From contig NZ_JABSNP010000010.1 in NCBI RefSeq assembly GCF_013294115.1, forward strand, positions 124,001 to 188,000: a stretch of 64,000 bases of DNA. The letters are read 5' to 3'. The position numbers and the translations under genes were made by a program. The notes beneath the pieces are model-generated. The model was given only the letters and a program-made list of their open reading frames with translations. It had not been told where the DNA came from and made no database searches. Shown one piece after another: positions 50,253-58,630 of this stretch. Positions within the stretch are counted from its first letter, which is position 1. Every line of letters begins with the position of its first letter. Origin of the DNA: Hymenobacter caeli (GTDB taxonomy: Bacteria > Bacteroidota > Bacteroidia > Cytophagales > Hymenobacteraceae).

Positions 50253-50462
50253 TTTCAGGAATTGGGTGAAAAGTTGTTTCTTACCTCAGTTGATCTTTTA
50301 GTGCAATTCGTAAAGATGAGTTAGCAGCAGTGGGGTGGGCGGAAGCAGTTCGAAAGCTTGTTCACTAGGCAGGCGGCCGCGCTTATCGCCGTTGGAGTCA
50401 ACGCCCCGAACCAACGGCCAACCTTATATCTTGCGGGCGTATTCACCCCATCCCCCAGCACC

Positions 50463-50993
50463 ATGTTCGTTCGTTCGTTTGCCCCGGCCCTGGCCGCCCT
50501 GCTCCTCGTTGCCGCCGCCGCGCGGGCCCAGGACAAAATGCCGGAAGACAAGTCCAAGCGGCCCAGCCCGCCGGCCACCGCCAGCGCCGTGGTAAACGGC
50601 ACCACCGTCACCATCGACTACAGCCGGCCCTCGCTGAAGGGCCGCAAGGCGTTCGGCGAGCTGGAGCCCTACGGCAAGGTGTGGCGCACGGGGGCCAACG
50701 AGGCCACCACGTTCACGGTGGACAAGGCCGTGAAAATCGACGGCAAGCCGCTGCCCGCCGGCAAGTACGGCCTGTTCACCATCCCCACCGCCACCACCTG
50801 GACGGTCGTTTTCAGCAAGGTGCCCAATCAGTGGGGCGCCTTCAAGTACAACGCGGCCGACGACGCGCTGCGCGTCACGGTGCCGGCCAAAAAGCTCGCC
50901 GCCCCGGTCGAGCTGTTCGAAATCGCCGTGGCCAAAACCGGCACCGTGGCCCTGAAGTGGGACACGACCGAGGTAGATTTCACGGTGAAGTAG
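50463..50993 (+). CDS. DUF2911 protein, secreted
   Basis: The 176-residue protein has a signal peptide (ALAALLLVAAAARAQ) and a DUF2911 domain with VTIDYSRPSLKGRKAFGELEPYGKVWRTGANEATTFT-type sequence, KPLPAGKYGLFTIP and VALKWDTTEVDF. DUF2911 proteins are common secreted beta proteins of Bacteroidota with no known activity. The ATG at 50463 begins the signal peptide; the longer upstream frame lacks one. A strong bidirectional terminator follows. Confidence 0.9.
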   Translation: MFVRSFAPALAALLLVAAAARAQDKMPEDKSKRPSPPATASAVVNGTTVTIDYSRPSLKGRKAFGELEPYGKVWRTGANEATTFTVDKAVKIDGKPLPAGKYGLFTIPTATTWTVVFSKVPNQWGAFKYNAADDALRVTVPAKKLAAPVELFEIAVAKTGTVALKWDTTEVDFTVK

Positions 50994-51023
50994 GGGCCCC
51001 GGCCGTTCTTATCTGGTGCCACG

Positions 51024-51057
51024 AAAAGCGCCGGCCCGCAGCGGGCCGGCGCTTTTT
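51024..51057. terminator. Bidirectional terminator after the DUF2911 gene
   Basis: Stem AAAAGCGCCGGCCC/GGGCCGGCGCTTTT around GCAGC, with T-runs in both directions. It separates DUF2911 from the convergent lipoprotein gene. Confidence 0.9.
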
Positions 51058-51095
51058 ATTTGCCCGCACGGGGCCCCGTCGGGCGTGGTCCGCAA

Positions 51096-51524
51096 TTAGC
51101 GGACGGTCACGGTATCGGTCAGAAACGCGGTGCCGTCGGTGGTGCTCGTGAATTTTATCAGGTATTTACCGGCCTGCTTGGCCGTGAAGTAGTACGACAG
51201 GGCCCGGGGCGCGGCCGTTTCGCCGGTGCAGGCGCACTTGGCGTAGTAGCCCACCGGCCGCACAAACAGGGTGGTGCTGCCCGCGCCCGCCGGGGTTTCC
51301 TGGAACTGGCGCAGCTCGATGCAGCTGGGCGTGCCCAGGGCCACGGTGGTTTTGATTTCCAGCGGCACCCCGGCCTGTCCCGCGCCCTTCGTGGGCGCGG
51401 TGACGACGGCCGCAAAAAACTCGTTTTCGGCGCAGGCGTCGTCGTTTTTTTTGCAGCCGGCCAGTTGCCCGGCCACAGTCAGGGCGAGGAGGAACAGGGC
51501 CCCGCGGGTAAGAATTGCGTTCAT
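51096..51524 (-). CDS. Small hypothetical lipoprotein
   Basis: The 142-residue protein has a lipobox GQLAGC (Cys24) followed by KKNDDACAENEFFAAVV. The mature part is a short beta-rich domain containing four further Cys, including a CAC pair (YYAKCACTGE), so disulfides are likely. No family recognised. It is a single gene between a terminator and the tryptophan 2,3-dioxygenase gene, on the same strand as the latter. Confidence 0.78.
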   Translation of the reverse strand: MNAILTRGALFLLALTVAGQLAGCKKNDDACAENEFFAAVVTAPTKGAGQAGVPLEIKTTVALGTPSCIELRQFQETPAGAGSTTLFVRPVGYYAKCACTGETAAPRALSYYFTAKQAGKYLIKFTSTTDGTAFLTDTVTVR

Positions 51525-51609
51525 GTAGGGAATTAGATAATAATTCGTTTATCACAAGCCAGTAGGGACTTGCTTAGCTACAAGAATAGCACGGTTTCGG
51601 GCAGGAACC

Positions 51610-52596
51610 CTACTTTTCGATTTCCGCCAGCGTACTTTCCACCCAGCCCTTGCCCCAGTCTTCCAGCTCCTGGGGGCTCCACAGCTCGGGGTAGAAGATG
51701 CGGCGCTGGAACTTGGGGGGCAGGTAGCTGCGCCAGTTGGTGCCGCCGGTAGCGGGCACGTCGGTGGGGTCGCGCTGGAGGTAGCGCACGGCCGACTTGA
51801 AGTGCATCAGCGGCCAGTTCACGTTCACGCTCACGTCGAGCTGGCGCAGGGCCCGCACCAGGCGGGGGTGGCGCTGCTCGGCGGCGGGCAGGCGCTGCAC
51901 CACGGCCCACACGTTGCGCTGCTCGTAGGCCTGGGCGTGGGCCACGAGCTGGGCCGTGTACTTGCGCTCGAACTCCACCAGGGTCAGGGCCTTGGCCCCG
52001 GTTTCTTCCACGGTGGCCCCGGCTTTCCAGTAGATGCAGCCGAAGAGCTGCTGGTGGTCGGGGCTCTGGCCCAGGGCCAGGCGCTGCTCCGCGTCGGTGA
52101 GGTGTTCGAGGGCCGTGCTGGCGATTTCAATCAGGCGGTACTGCACGCTTTGGAAGCCCGAGGCGGGCAGCAGGGCCATGCGGAACTGCAGAAACTGCTG
52201 CTTGTCCATGCCGTCCACCATCACGTCGAACGAGGCAATCAGGTTCTCAAAGTAGCGGTTCACGCGGCCCACGCGCAGCACCACTTCGCCCAGCGTGGGC
52301 GCTTCCAGGGCCCCCAGCTGCTCGTACTCGCAGAGGCAGAGTTTGAAGTAAAGCTCCGTAATCTGGTGGTACATGATGAAGATGCGCTCGTCGGGCAGCT
52401 TCGTGAGCGGGCGCTGGAGCGAGAGCAGCGTGTCCAGCTCGATGTAGTCCCAGTAGTTGACGTAGTCGGCGCGGTAGAGGCCTTCGAGGTAGGCGGCGAG
52501 GTCCTGGCCGTCGGCGGTGTATTTTTCCTGCAAGCGCCGGAGCTGGGCCAGCACGGCGAGCGGGAATTCTTCAGGGGCGGGCGGAACCACGGGCAT
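51610..52596 (-). CDS. Tryptophan 2,3-dioxygenase family protein
   Basis: The 328-residue protein has the TDO-like ERIFIMYHQITELYFKLCLCEYEQL with the distal His, a central region with NRYFENLIASFDVMVDGM and FLQFRMALLPASGFQS, and the C-terminal heme-side segment MHFKSAVRYL, TGGTNWRSYLPPKFQRR. TDO opens the indole ring of tryptophan with O2. The sequence differs from proteobacterial TDO in motif details, as usual for Bacteroidota. ATG 52596 is chosen; the frame stays open far upstream but becomes non-homologous. No other kynurenine pathway gene is adjacent. Confidence 0.88.
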   Translation of the reverse strand: MPVVPPAPEEFPLAVLAQLRRLQEKYTADGQDLAAYLEGLYRADYVNYWDYIELDTLLSLQRPLTKLPDERIFIMYHQITELYFKLCLCEYEQLGALEAPTLGEVVLRVGRVNRYFENLIASFDVMVDGMDKQQFLQFRMALLPASGFQSVQYRLIEIASTALEHLTDAEQRLALGQSPDHQQLFGCIYWKAGATVEETGAKALTLVEFERKYTAQLVAHAQAYEQRNVWAVVQRLPAAEQRHPRLVRALRQLDVSVNVNWPLMHFKSAVRYLQRDPTDVPATGGTNWRSYLPPKFQRRIFYPELWSPQELEDWGKGWVESTLAEIEK

Positions 52597-52620
52597 AGCA
52601 AGGAGCAAACAAGCGAAGCG

Positions 52621-52628
52621 CAAAAATA
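52621..52628 (-). promoter_or_regulatory. -7 promoter box TATTTTTG for the TDO gene
   Basis: Minus-strand TATTTTTG fits TAnnTTTG and lies 24 bases before the ATG at 52596. Confidence 0.65.
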
Positions 52629-52733
52629 CCCCGCGCCCGGGTTTGGGGCGGGCGGCGGGCGGCAGCTTTGCCCCAAACCAACGCCCGCGCAGGCCGGGGG
52701 CGGGGGCGCGGCGCGGGTACGGCCGCTGGGCCC

Positions 52734-52741
52734 TACTTTTG
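52734..52741 (+). promoter_or_regulatory. -7 promoter box TACTTTTG close to the sdaAB start
   Basis: Exact TAnnTTTG match ending only 8 bases before the ATG at 52750. Transcription would begin at or very near the start codon, implying a leaderless mRNA. Confidence 0.72.
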
Positions 52742-52749
52742 GCGTTGCC

Positions 52750-53430
52750 ATGGCAGAAAAATCCAGCATCTTCGACATGATCGGGCCGGTGATGATCGGG
52801 CCCAGCTCGTCGCACACGGCGGGCGTGGTGCGCATCGCGCGGGCCGCCATCCGCATCCTGGGGGCCGTGCCCACCGAGGCCCTCGTCACGTTTTACAACT
52901 CGTTTGCCCGCACCTACGAGGGCCACGGCTCCGACCGCGCCCTCGTGGCCGGGCTGCTCGGCTACGCCCCCGACGACGCCCGCATCCGCACGGCCTTCGA
53001 GCACGCGGCCGCGGCCGGGCTCCGCTACACGTTTCAGAGCGTGGGCAACGCCTCCACCATGCACCCCAACACCCTCAAGCTCAACCTGCTCGATGGGGCC
53101 ACCGGCCGCCGGGTGGAGGTGGTGGGCCAGAGCCGGGGCGGCGGCGTGGTGCGCATCGTGGAAGTGGACGGCTTCCCGGCCGATTTTTCGGGCAGCCTGC
53201 ACACGCTCATCGTCGACGCCCGCGACGAGCCGGGCTCCATCGCCTTCATCGCTTCGGTTATTGCCCACGACGAGTGCAACATCGCCACCATGTTCGTGAG
53301 CCGCAAGGGCAAGCACGCCGTGGCCCGGCAGTTCATCGAGACGGACAGCCCCGTGCAGGAACTGACCCTGGCCTACCTGCGGGCGCTGCGCTGGGTGCAG
53401 CACATCACCTACATCCCCACGCTGGAATAG
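52750..53430 (+). CDS. sdaAB: L-serine ammonia-lyase, iron-sulfur-dependent, beta chain
   Basis: The 226-residue protein has the SDH beta domain: FDMIGPVMIGPSSSHTAG, YNSFARTYEGHGSDRALVAGLLG, FQSVGNASTMHPNTLKLNL. A C-terminal ACT domain follows (about 150-226; TLIVDARDEPGSIAFIASVIAHDECNIATM). With the alpha chain, which carries the iron-sulfur cluster, it deaminates serine to pyruvate. No alpha-chain gene is adjacent in this window. It is divergent from the TDO gene. Confidence 0.92.
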   Translation: MAEKSSIFDMIGPVMIGPSSSHTAGVVRIARAAIRILGAVPTEALVTFYNSFARTYEGHGSDRALVAGLLGYAPDDARIRTAFEHAAAAGLRYTFQSVGNASTMHPNTLKLNLLDGATGRRVEVVGQSRGGGVVRIVEVDGFPADFSGSLHTLIVDARDEPGSIAFIASVIAHDECNIATMFVSRKGKHAVARQFIETDSPVQELTLAYLRALRWVQHITYIPTLE

Positions 53431-53583
53431 CCGGCCCCGCGCCTGCCCCCGGCGGCCGCAGCCGCGGGGCCGCCAAATTTGTTCCGACTAAAGTATCCCG
53501 GCCCGTAATGCGTCGGCCCCCGGGCCGACGCCCCCGCGGCCCCGGCGTTGTTTCCACCCCCCCCTTAGCTTTTGTAGCCTGCG

Positions 53584-55128
53584 ATGAAGAGTTTCCACTT
53601 GCGCCGGGCCCCGGGCCCGCTGGCCTGGCTGCTGGGCGCGGCGCTGCTGCCGGCCGGCCCCGCCCGGGCCCAGCAGCCGGGCGCGGCCCCGGCGGTGCTG
53701 GGCACCACGCCCCCGGCCGCCCCGGTGCCCACCGGGCCCTGGACGCTGCAAGCGGCCGTGGACTACGCCGTGGCCCACAACCTCGACGTGGGCCAGTCCG
53801 TGCTCTCGGCCCGCACCAGCAAAACCTACCTTCAGCAGAGCAAGGCGGCGCTGCTGCCCTCGGCCAACCTCAACGGCAGCCAGGTGTGGAACTACGGCAC
53901 CAACGTGAACCCGCTCACCTACGAGTTCCAGAGCCAGACCATCCGCTCGAACAACTTCAGCGCCGTGTCGCAGGTGGTGCTCTACCAGGGCTTCCAGCTG
54001 CGCAACACCGTGAAGCGCAACGCCCTGGACTACGCGGCCACGCTCGGCGACATCGAGAAGGCCCGCAACGACCTGTCGCTGAACGTGGCCTCGCAGTACC
54101 TGCAGCTGCTGCTTTCCGAGGAGCTGATTCGCTCGAACCAGACGCGCGTGGCCAGCAGCCAGGCCCAGGTGGACCGCACCCAAATCCTGCTCAAGGCGGG
54201 CAGCGTGGCCGAAAGCAACCTGCTCGACAGCCAGTCGCAGCTGGCCTCCGACGAGCTGAACGTGGTGACGGCCACCAACCAGCGCGACATTGCCCGCCTG
54301 AACCTGACGCAGCTCATGAACCTGCCGCCGGCCGCGGCGGCCGCCTTCGTGGCCGACGTGCCCGCCCTGCCCGACCCCGACGACGAAGCCCTGCTGGCCC
54401 TGAACGTGGAGGACACCTACCAGACGGCCGCCGCCCGGCTGCCCGAAATCCGGGCCGCCGAGCTGCGCGTGCAAAGCGCGGGCCGCAGCCTCGACCTGGC
54501 CCGCGGGGCCTACTACCCGCGCCTGCTGCTGGGGGGCTCGGTGCAAACCGGCTTCTCGTCGTCGGCCACCGCCCGGCAGATTACCGGCGACTCGACCGTG
54601 ACGGCCCTGCCCGTGTACCAGTACAACCCCGCCAACCCCGGCCGGCCCACGCTCACCAACTTCGCGGCCATCGTGGCCCAGCCGTCGGTCAATTACCTGC
54701 CCAAGGGCTTCTTCAACCAGCTCAACGACAACATCGGTCGCACCATCCAATTCTCGGTGAGCGTGCCCATTCTCAACGGCTTGCAGGTGCGCAACAACGT
54801 GCAGCGGGCCCTCATCAACGAGGACGTGGCCCGGCTGCGGGCCGACCAGGCCCGCCTCACGCTGCGCCAAAGCATCGAGCAGGCCAACGCCGACGCCCGC
54901 GCCGCCCAGCTCCAGTACATCTTTGCCAAGCGCCAAGTGACGGCCCTCACCACGTCGCAGCGCAACGCCGAAATCCGCTTCAACAACGGCCTGCTCAACG
55001 GCACAGACTTCAACATCGCCAAAAACAACCTCACCGCGGCCGAGTCCAACCGCCTGCAGGCCAAGTACACCTTCATCTTCCGCCGCAAGGTGCTCGACTT
55101 TTACCTGGGCAAGCCGCTCACGTTGTAA
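53584..55128 (+). CDS. TolC family outer membrane efflux protein
   Basis: The 514-residue protein has a signal peptide ending PARAQQ and two OEP repeats. Motifs include WTLQAAVDYAVAHNLDV, SKAALLPSANLNGSQVWNYG, helix pairs with ASQYLQLLLSEELIRSN and a second repeat ending FNNGLLNGTDFNIAKNNL. It forms the outer membrane channel of a tripartite exporter. The fusion protein gene follows 115 bases downstream behind a repeat array. A near-consensus TAGCTTTTG lies about 10 bases upstream of the ATG. Confidence 0.92.
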   Translation: MKSFHLRRAPGPLAWLLGAALLPAGPARAQQPGAAPAVLGTTPPAAPVPTGPWTLQAAVDYAVAHNLDVGQSVLSARTSKTYLQQSKAALLPSANLNGSQVWNYGTNVNPLTYEFQSQTIRSNNFSAVSQVVLYQGFQLRNTVKRNALDYAATLGDIEKARNDLSLNVASQYLQLLLSEELIRSNQTRVASSQAQVDRTQILLKAGSVAESNLLDSQSQLASDELNVVTATNQRDIARLNLTQLMNLPPAAAAAFVADVPALPDPDDEALLALNVEDTYQTAAARLPEIRAAELRVQSAGRSLDLARGAYYPRLLLGGSVQTGFSSSATARQITGDSTVTALPVYQYNPANPGRPTLTNFAAIVAQPSVNYLPKGFFNQLNDNIGRTIQFSVSVPILNGLQVRNNVQRALINEDVARLRADQARLTLRQSIEQANADARAAQLQYIFAKRQVTALTTSQRNAEIRFNNGLLNGTDFNIAKNNLTAAESNRLQAKYTFIFRRKVLDFYLGKPLTL

Positions 55129-55130
55129 TG

Positions 55131-55236
55131 AGCTGTTAGCTACTGGCTGTTAGCTGTTAGCCGAAGTTCAAAGAAAATTTCATTGCCTTTCATTGCCATT
55201 AAAGAGCTAACAGCTAACAGCCAGTAGCTAACAGCT
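55131..55236. repeat. Inverted 7-base-period array, TTAGCTG word, perfect arms
   Basis: Arms 55131-55161 and 55206-55236 are perfect 31-base reverse complements built from AGCTGTT/AGCTACT/GGCTGTT units. The right arm ends 7 bases before the ATG of the adaptor gene. The loop is 44 bases. Confidence 0.92.
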
Positions 55237-55243
55237 AAAAAAT

Positions 55244-56647
55244 ATGAACAACAACCGTTTACTCTACACCCTGCTGGCCGTTGTATTCGTGCTGATTGGC
55301 GGCTTTGTGGTGGCCAAAAAGCAGGGCTGGGTGGGCAAGCCCGCCGGCACCGAGGTGCTGGTGGCAAAGGCCGGCCCGGCCAACATCACCGAAAAAGTGA
55401 GCGCCTCGGGCAAGGTGCAGCCCGAAACGGAAGTGAAAATCTCGCCCGACGTGTCGGGCGAAATCACCGAATTGTACGTCCAGGAAGGCGATTCGGTAAA
55501 AAAAGGCCAGCTGCTGCTGCGCATCCGCCCCGACAACTACCAGGCCCAGGTGAACCTGCAAAGCGCCCAGGTGGGCACCCAGCGCGCCAACGTGGGCCAG
55601 GCCGACGCCCGCTTGCAGCAGCTCATTGCCAGCGCCAAGCAAACCGAGCTGACCTACCGCCGCAACGCCTCGCTCTTCAAGCAGAAGGTGATTGCGCAGG
55701 CCGACTACGAGGCCAGCCAGGCCGCCTACAACGCCTCGCAGGAAGAAATCAACTCGGCCCGCCAGTCCATCCGCGCCGCCCAGAGCACCGTGACGGCCGC
55801 CTCGGCCTCGCTCGAAGAAGCCCGCAAAAACCTGAACAAGACCACGATCTACGCCCCGGTGAGCGGCACGGTGAGCAAGCTCAACGTGAAGAAGGGCGAG
55901 CGGGTAGTGGGCACCACCCAGATGGCGGGCACCGAAATCATGCGCATCGCCAACCTCAACAACATGGAGGTGCGCGTGAGCGTGAACGAGAACGAGGTGA
56001 CCAACGTGAACCTGGGCGACTCGGCCGAGGTGGACGTGGACGCTTATTCGAGCCGCAACGAGAAGTTTCGGGGCCTCGTCACCAACATCGCCAACACGGC
56101 CAAGGACGCGCTGACGGCCGAGGCCGTGACCGAGTTCGAGGTGCGCATCCGGCTGCTGCCCGAGAGCTACCGCCACCTCGTGCGCGTGGTGAAGGGCCAG
56201 ACCCTCGTGCCCTTCCGCCCGGGCATGACGGCCTCGGTGGACATCATCACCGAGCGCAAGCCGCAGGTGCTCAGCGTGCCGCTCATCGCCGTGACCACCC
56301 GCTCCGACTCGGCCGTGGCCAAAACCGACGCCCCGACGGGCGGCGGGGGCCCCGGCGGCCGCCGCGGCGGCACGGCCACCGTGGTGGCCCCCAGCGGGGC
56401 CCCCGCCAAGCCCGCCATCCAGGAAGTGGTGTTCGTGGTGAAGGACGGCCGGGCCGTGCTCACGCCGGTGAAAACGGGCATCACCGACTCGAAGAACATT
56501 GAAATCCTGAGCGGCCTGGCCGCCGGCACGCCCGTGGTCACGGGCCCCTTCCGGGCCGTGGCCAAAGAACTGAAGGACGGCGGCCCGGTGGTCGTGAAAG
56601 ACGCCAAAACGCTGAGCAAAGAGGCCCTGGCCGAGCCCAAGCCTTAA
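55244..56647 (+). CDS. Efflux periplasmic adaptor (HlyD/MacA family)
   Basis: The 467-residue protein has an N-terminal membrane anchor (about 5-25), a lipoyl-like half domain (VSGEITELYVQEGDSVKKGQLLLRI), a long coiled coil (about 95-190) and the second half (TTIYAPVSGTVSKLNVKKGERVVGT). Beta-barrel and membrane-proximal domains follow. A Gly/Pro insertion lies at about 365-390. It bridges an inner membrane pump and TolC. The pump gene, usually MacB-like in this arrangement, is not next to it. Confidence 0.92.
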   Translation: MNNNRLLYTLLAVVFVLIGGFVVAKKQGWVGKPAGTEVLVAKAGPANITEKVSASGKVQPETEVKISPDVSGEITELYVQEGDSVKKGQLLLRIRPDNYQAQVNLQSAQVGTQRANVGQADARLQQLIASAKQTELTYRRNASLFKQKVIAQADYEASQAAYNASQEEINSARQSIRAAQSTVTAASASLEEARKNLNKTTIYAPVSGTVSKLNVKKGERVVGTTQMAGTEIMRIANLNNMEVRVSVNENEVTNVNLGDSAEVDVDAYSSRNEKFRGLVTNIANTAKDALTAEAVTEFEVRIRLLPESYRHLVRVVKGQTLVPFRPGMTASVDIITERKPQVLSVPLIAVTTRSDSAVAKTDAPTGGGGPGGRRGGTATVVAPSGAPAKPAIQEVVFVVKDGRAVLTPVKTGITDSKNIEILSGLAAGTPVVTGPFRAVAKELKDGGPVVVKDAKTLSKEALAEPKP

Positions 56648-56650
56648 GGT

Positions 56651-56800
56651 TAATGGTTGAATTGTTGTATTGCTAAATGGTTGACAGTCGGGTGCTGAAA
56701 GCTGATTATCAATTACGATTGAATCACAAAACAGCCTATTTTGGTCAATCTCGGACGAGTCAATAGTTCAACCACTTAACAATTCAACAACCAACAATTC
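56651..56800. repeat. Inverted array, GTTGAAT/AACAATT word
   Basis: The left side reads TTAATGG, TTGAATT, GTTGTAT, TGCTAAA, TGGTTGA and the right side AGTTCAACC, ACTTAACAATTC, AACAACCAACAATTC in inverted orientation. Spacing is 7-8 bases. About 60 bases of unrelated AT-rich DNA lie between. It ends 9 bases before the TTG start of gpsA. Confidence 0.7.
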
Positions 56801-56809
56801 ACTTCTCCG

Positions 56810-57799
56810 TTGGAAAAAATTGCCATGCTCGGCGGCGGCTCCTGGGCCACCGCCCTCACCAAAATATTGAGCGAAAACGGGGCCCGCGTCGATTGGTGGC
56901 TGCGCGCCAAAGACGACGTGCAGCACCTGCTGCGCACCCGCCACAACCCGCGCTACCTCTCGGCCGTGCAGTTCGACCTGGATTTGGTGCACCCGGCCAC
57001 CGACCTGGCCGACGTGGTGGAGGAGGCCGACTGGGTGGTGCTGGCCGTGCCCGCCGCCTTCGTGCAGCCCGTGCTCGACAAGCTCGACCGCGACGCGCTG
57101 AAGCACAAAAAGGTCGTTTCCGCCATCAAGGGCATGCTGCCCGGCAAGAACCAGCTCGTGACCGACTACGTGGCCGAGCGGTTCCGGCTGCCGCGTACGC
57201 AGCTCGGCGTAATTGCCGGGCCCTGCCACGCCGAGGAGGTGGCCCTCGAAAAGCAGAGCTACCTCACCATCGGCTCGCCCGACGCGGGCCTGGCGCTGGC
57301 CTTCTGCGAGCTGCTGCGCAACCGCTACGTGCGGGCCCACCCCGCCCTGGACCTCGACGGCATCGAGTACTGCGCCGTGATGAAAAACATCATCGCCCTC
57401 ACCGGCGGCATCGCGCACGGCGTGGGCTACGGCGACAATTTCCTGGCCGTGCTGGTGAGCAACGCGGTGCAGGAAATCCGCCGCTTCCTGCAAGCCGTCA
57501 GCCCCTTGCAGCGCGACCTTTCGGCCTCCGCCTACCTCGGCGATTTGCTGGTGACGGCCTACTCGCAGTTCTCGCGCAACCGCACCTTCGGCGGCATGGT
57601 GGGCCGCGGCTACTCCGTCAAATCCGCGCAGCTCGAGATGAACATGGTGGCCGAGGGCTACTACGCCGTCAAGTCCATCCACGAAATCAACCTCAAGCTC
57701 AAAGTGCCCATGCCCATCACCGCCGCCGCTTACCGCGTGCTCTACGAAAAGGTGTCCCCGCAGGTGGAAATGGAATTGCTGAAGGAGCAGCTGCGGTGA
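56810..57799 (+). CDS. gpsA: Glycerol-3-phosphate dehydrogenase [NAD(P)+]
   Basis: The 329-residue enzyme has the nucleotide-binding start KIAMLGGGSWATALTKIL, VLAVPAAFVQPVL, KKVVSAIKGMLPGKN, the catalytic lysine region EYCAVMKNIIALTGGIAHG and FGGMVGRGYSVKSAQLEM for substrate binding. It makes sn-glycerol 3-phosphate for phospholipid synthesis. The start is a TTG at 56810, which restores the normal family N-terminus; the first ATG (56825) would remove the first strand's beginning. Confidence 0.93.
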   Translation: MEKIAMLGGGSWATALTKILSENGARVDWWLRAKDDVQHLLRTRHNPRYLSAVQFDLDLVHPATDLADVVEEADWVVLAVPAAFVQPVLDKLDRDALKHKKVVSAIKGMLPGKNQLVTDYVAERFRLPRTQLGVIAGPCHAEEVALEKQSYLTIGSPDAGLALAFCELLRNRYVRAHPALDLDGIEYCAVMKNIIALTGGIAHGVGYGDNFLAVLVSNAVQEIRRFLQAVSPLQRDLSASAYLGDLLVTAYSQFSRNRTFGGMVGRGYSVKSAQLEMNMVAEGYYAVKSIHEINLKLKVPMPITAAAYRVLYEKVSPQVEMELLKEQLR

Positions 57800-57817
57800 G
57801 TATAGCTCGGAATTCGC

Positions 57818-58288
57818 ATGACTATTCTCCTGGATATTGACGGTGTTTTAGTGACTACTCCTGTCTGGCGGGCAGTAGAGCTACACGGGGATGGTTTCAT
57901 GGAATTTAACGGGCGGGCAGCAAAAAATCTGGCTGATATTCTGGATGAAACCGGCGCGGACATCATTTTGACGAGCACTCACAGAATAAGCTACTCGGTT
58001 GAAGAATGGAAGGTGTTGCTGATGACACGAGGTATTAAACCTACTGCGTTAGCAAAAATCAATGGTTTGGTTGCGCTGGACGCTATGCGAGACAGAGCCG
58101 CTGAAATTGAAGCATGGGTCAACGGGCCTGGGGTCGGTAAGAACTATGTCATCATCGATGACGACTTGTCAATTAACCGCTTGTCAAGCGTCATAAAAAA
58201 CAGATTTGTTCTGACAAAGCCCATGATTGGCTTAGACGAAGCCGCAGCTTTGAAGGCATTAAATATTTTGCGTAACGGGTTTAAATAA
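57818..58288 (+). CDS. Small HAD-domain protein (HAD_SAK-like)
   Basis: The 156-residue protein begins with HAD motif I (LLDIDGVLVTT), then DIILTSTHRISYS as motif II and VIIDDD as motif IV. This compact form, without a cap, resembles the HAD domain found in RNA-repair fusion proteins (HAD_SAK_2), but here it is free-standing. Codons are clearly AT-richer than in gpsA, 18 bases upstream, so it is probably a recent insertion. The role is unknown; a phosphatase on nucleic acid ends is one inference. Confidence 0.8.
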   Translation: MTILLDIDGVLVTTPVWRAVELHGDGFMEFNGRAAKNLADILDETGADIILTSTHRISYSVEEWKVLLMTRGIKPTALAKINGLVALDAMRDRAAEIEAWVNGPGVGKNYVIIDDDLSINRLSSVIKNRFVLTKPMIGLDEAAALKALNILRNGFK

Positions 58289-58349
58289 CAGGCCTGGCTG
58301 ACTCAACCAAAACCATCATTACCCCCAATCCGTTACCTTCGCAATAGTC

Positions 58350-58385
58350 AAAAAATAAGGGGCCGGGCCTAAAGCCTAACCCCTT
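58350..58385 (-). terminator. Terminator of the candidate RNA
   Basis: Stem AAGGGG/CCCCTT extended by an inner GGC/GCC, followed on the minus strand by ATTTTTT. No T-run follows on the plus strand, so the direction is minus. Confidence 0.75.
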
Positions 58386-58624
58386 ACCAACTACCGGAGT
58401 AGGTAAGTGACGAGCAGCACGGCCAAGGCCTTCGCTGCGCCACTTGCAAACCCCACCAGCTCAGCTTTTCCAACTGCCTGTAGTAGTTTTGTCGCGTTGT
58501 CCCGTTTTATTGGAGTGAAGTGAAGGGTTCCGCATAAACCCCCGCTTCAGAAACCCCGTCTGTTCTAGCAGCCGGGGTTTCCCTTTTTCAAGGGCTACCG
58601 TGGCCGGGGGACATACCAACGTGC
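58350..58624 (-). ncRNA. Candidate structured non-coding RNA
   Basis: A minus-strand unit of about 275 bases runs from a TACCTTTG promoter box (58631-58638) to a terminator hairpin (58357-58385) followed on the minus strand by six T after ATA. Inside are a hairpin with GAAACCCCG/CGGGGTTTC arms (58549-58580), a long imperfect hairpin with AAGTG and AGCAGC pairing to GCTGC and CACTT (58404-58448), and CTAC-TCCG-GTAG with a UNCG-like loop. It is not tmRNA, RNase P RNA or SRP RNA by the motifs I know. A 24-codon ORF (58461-58535, minus) starting MRNPSLHSNKTG lies inside and may or may not be translated. Confidence 0.55.
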
Positions 58625-58630
58625 TTGCGG

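Noticed and set aside
52597..53403. Upstream extension of the tryptophan dioxygenase frame
   Set aside because: The extension is antisense to sdaAB and not TDO-like; a promoter box and an ATG at 52596 support the shorter protein.
52668..55139. 823-codon plus-strand frame through sdaAB and tolC
   Set aside because: It is the second frame of two recognisable genes, with Arg/Pro/Gly-rich translation and no homology.
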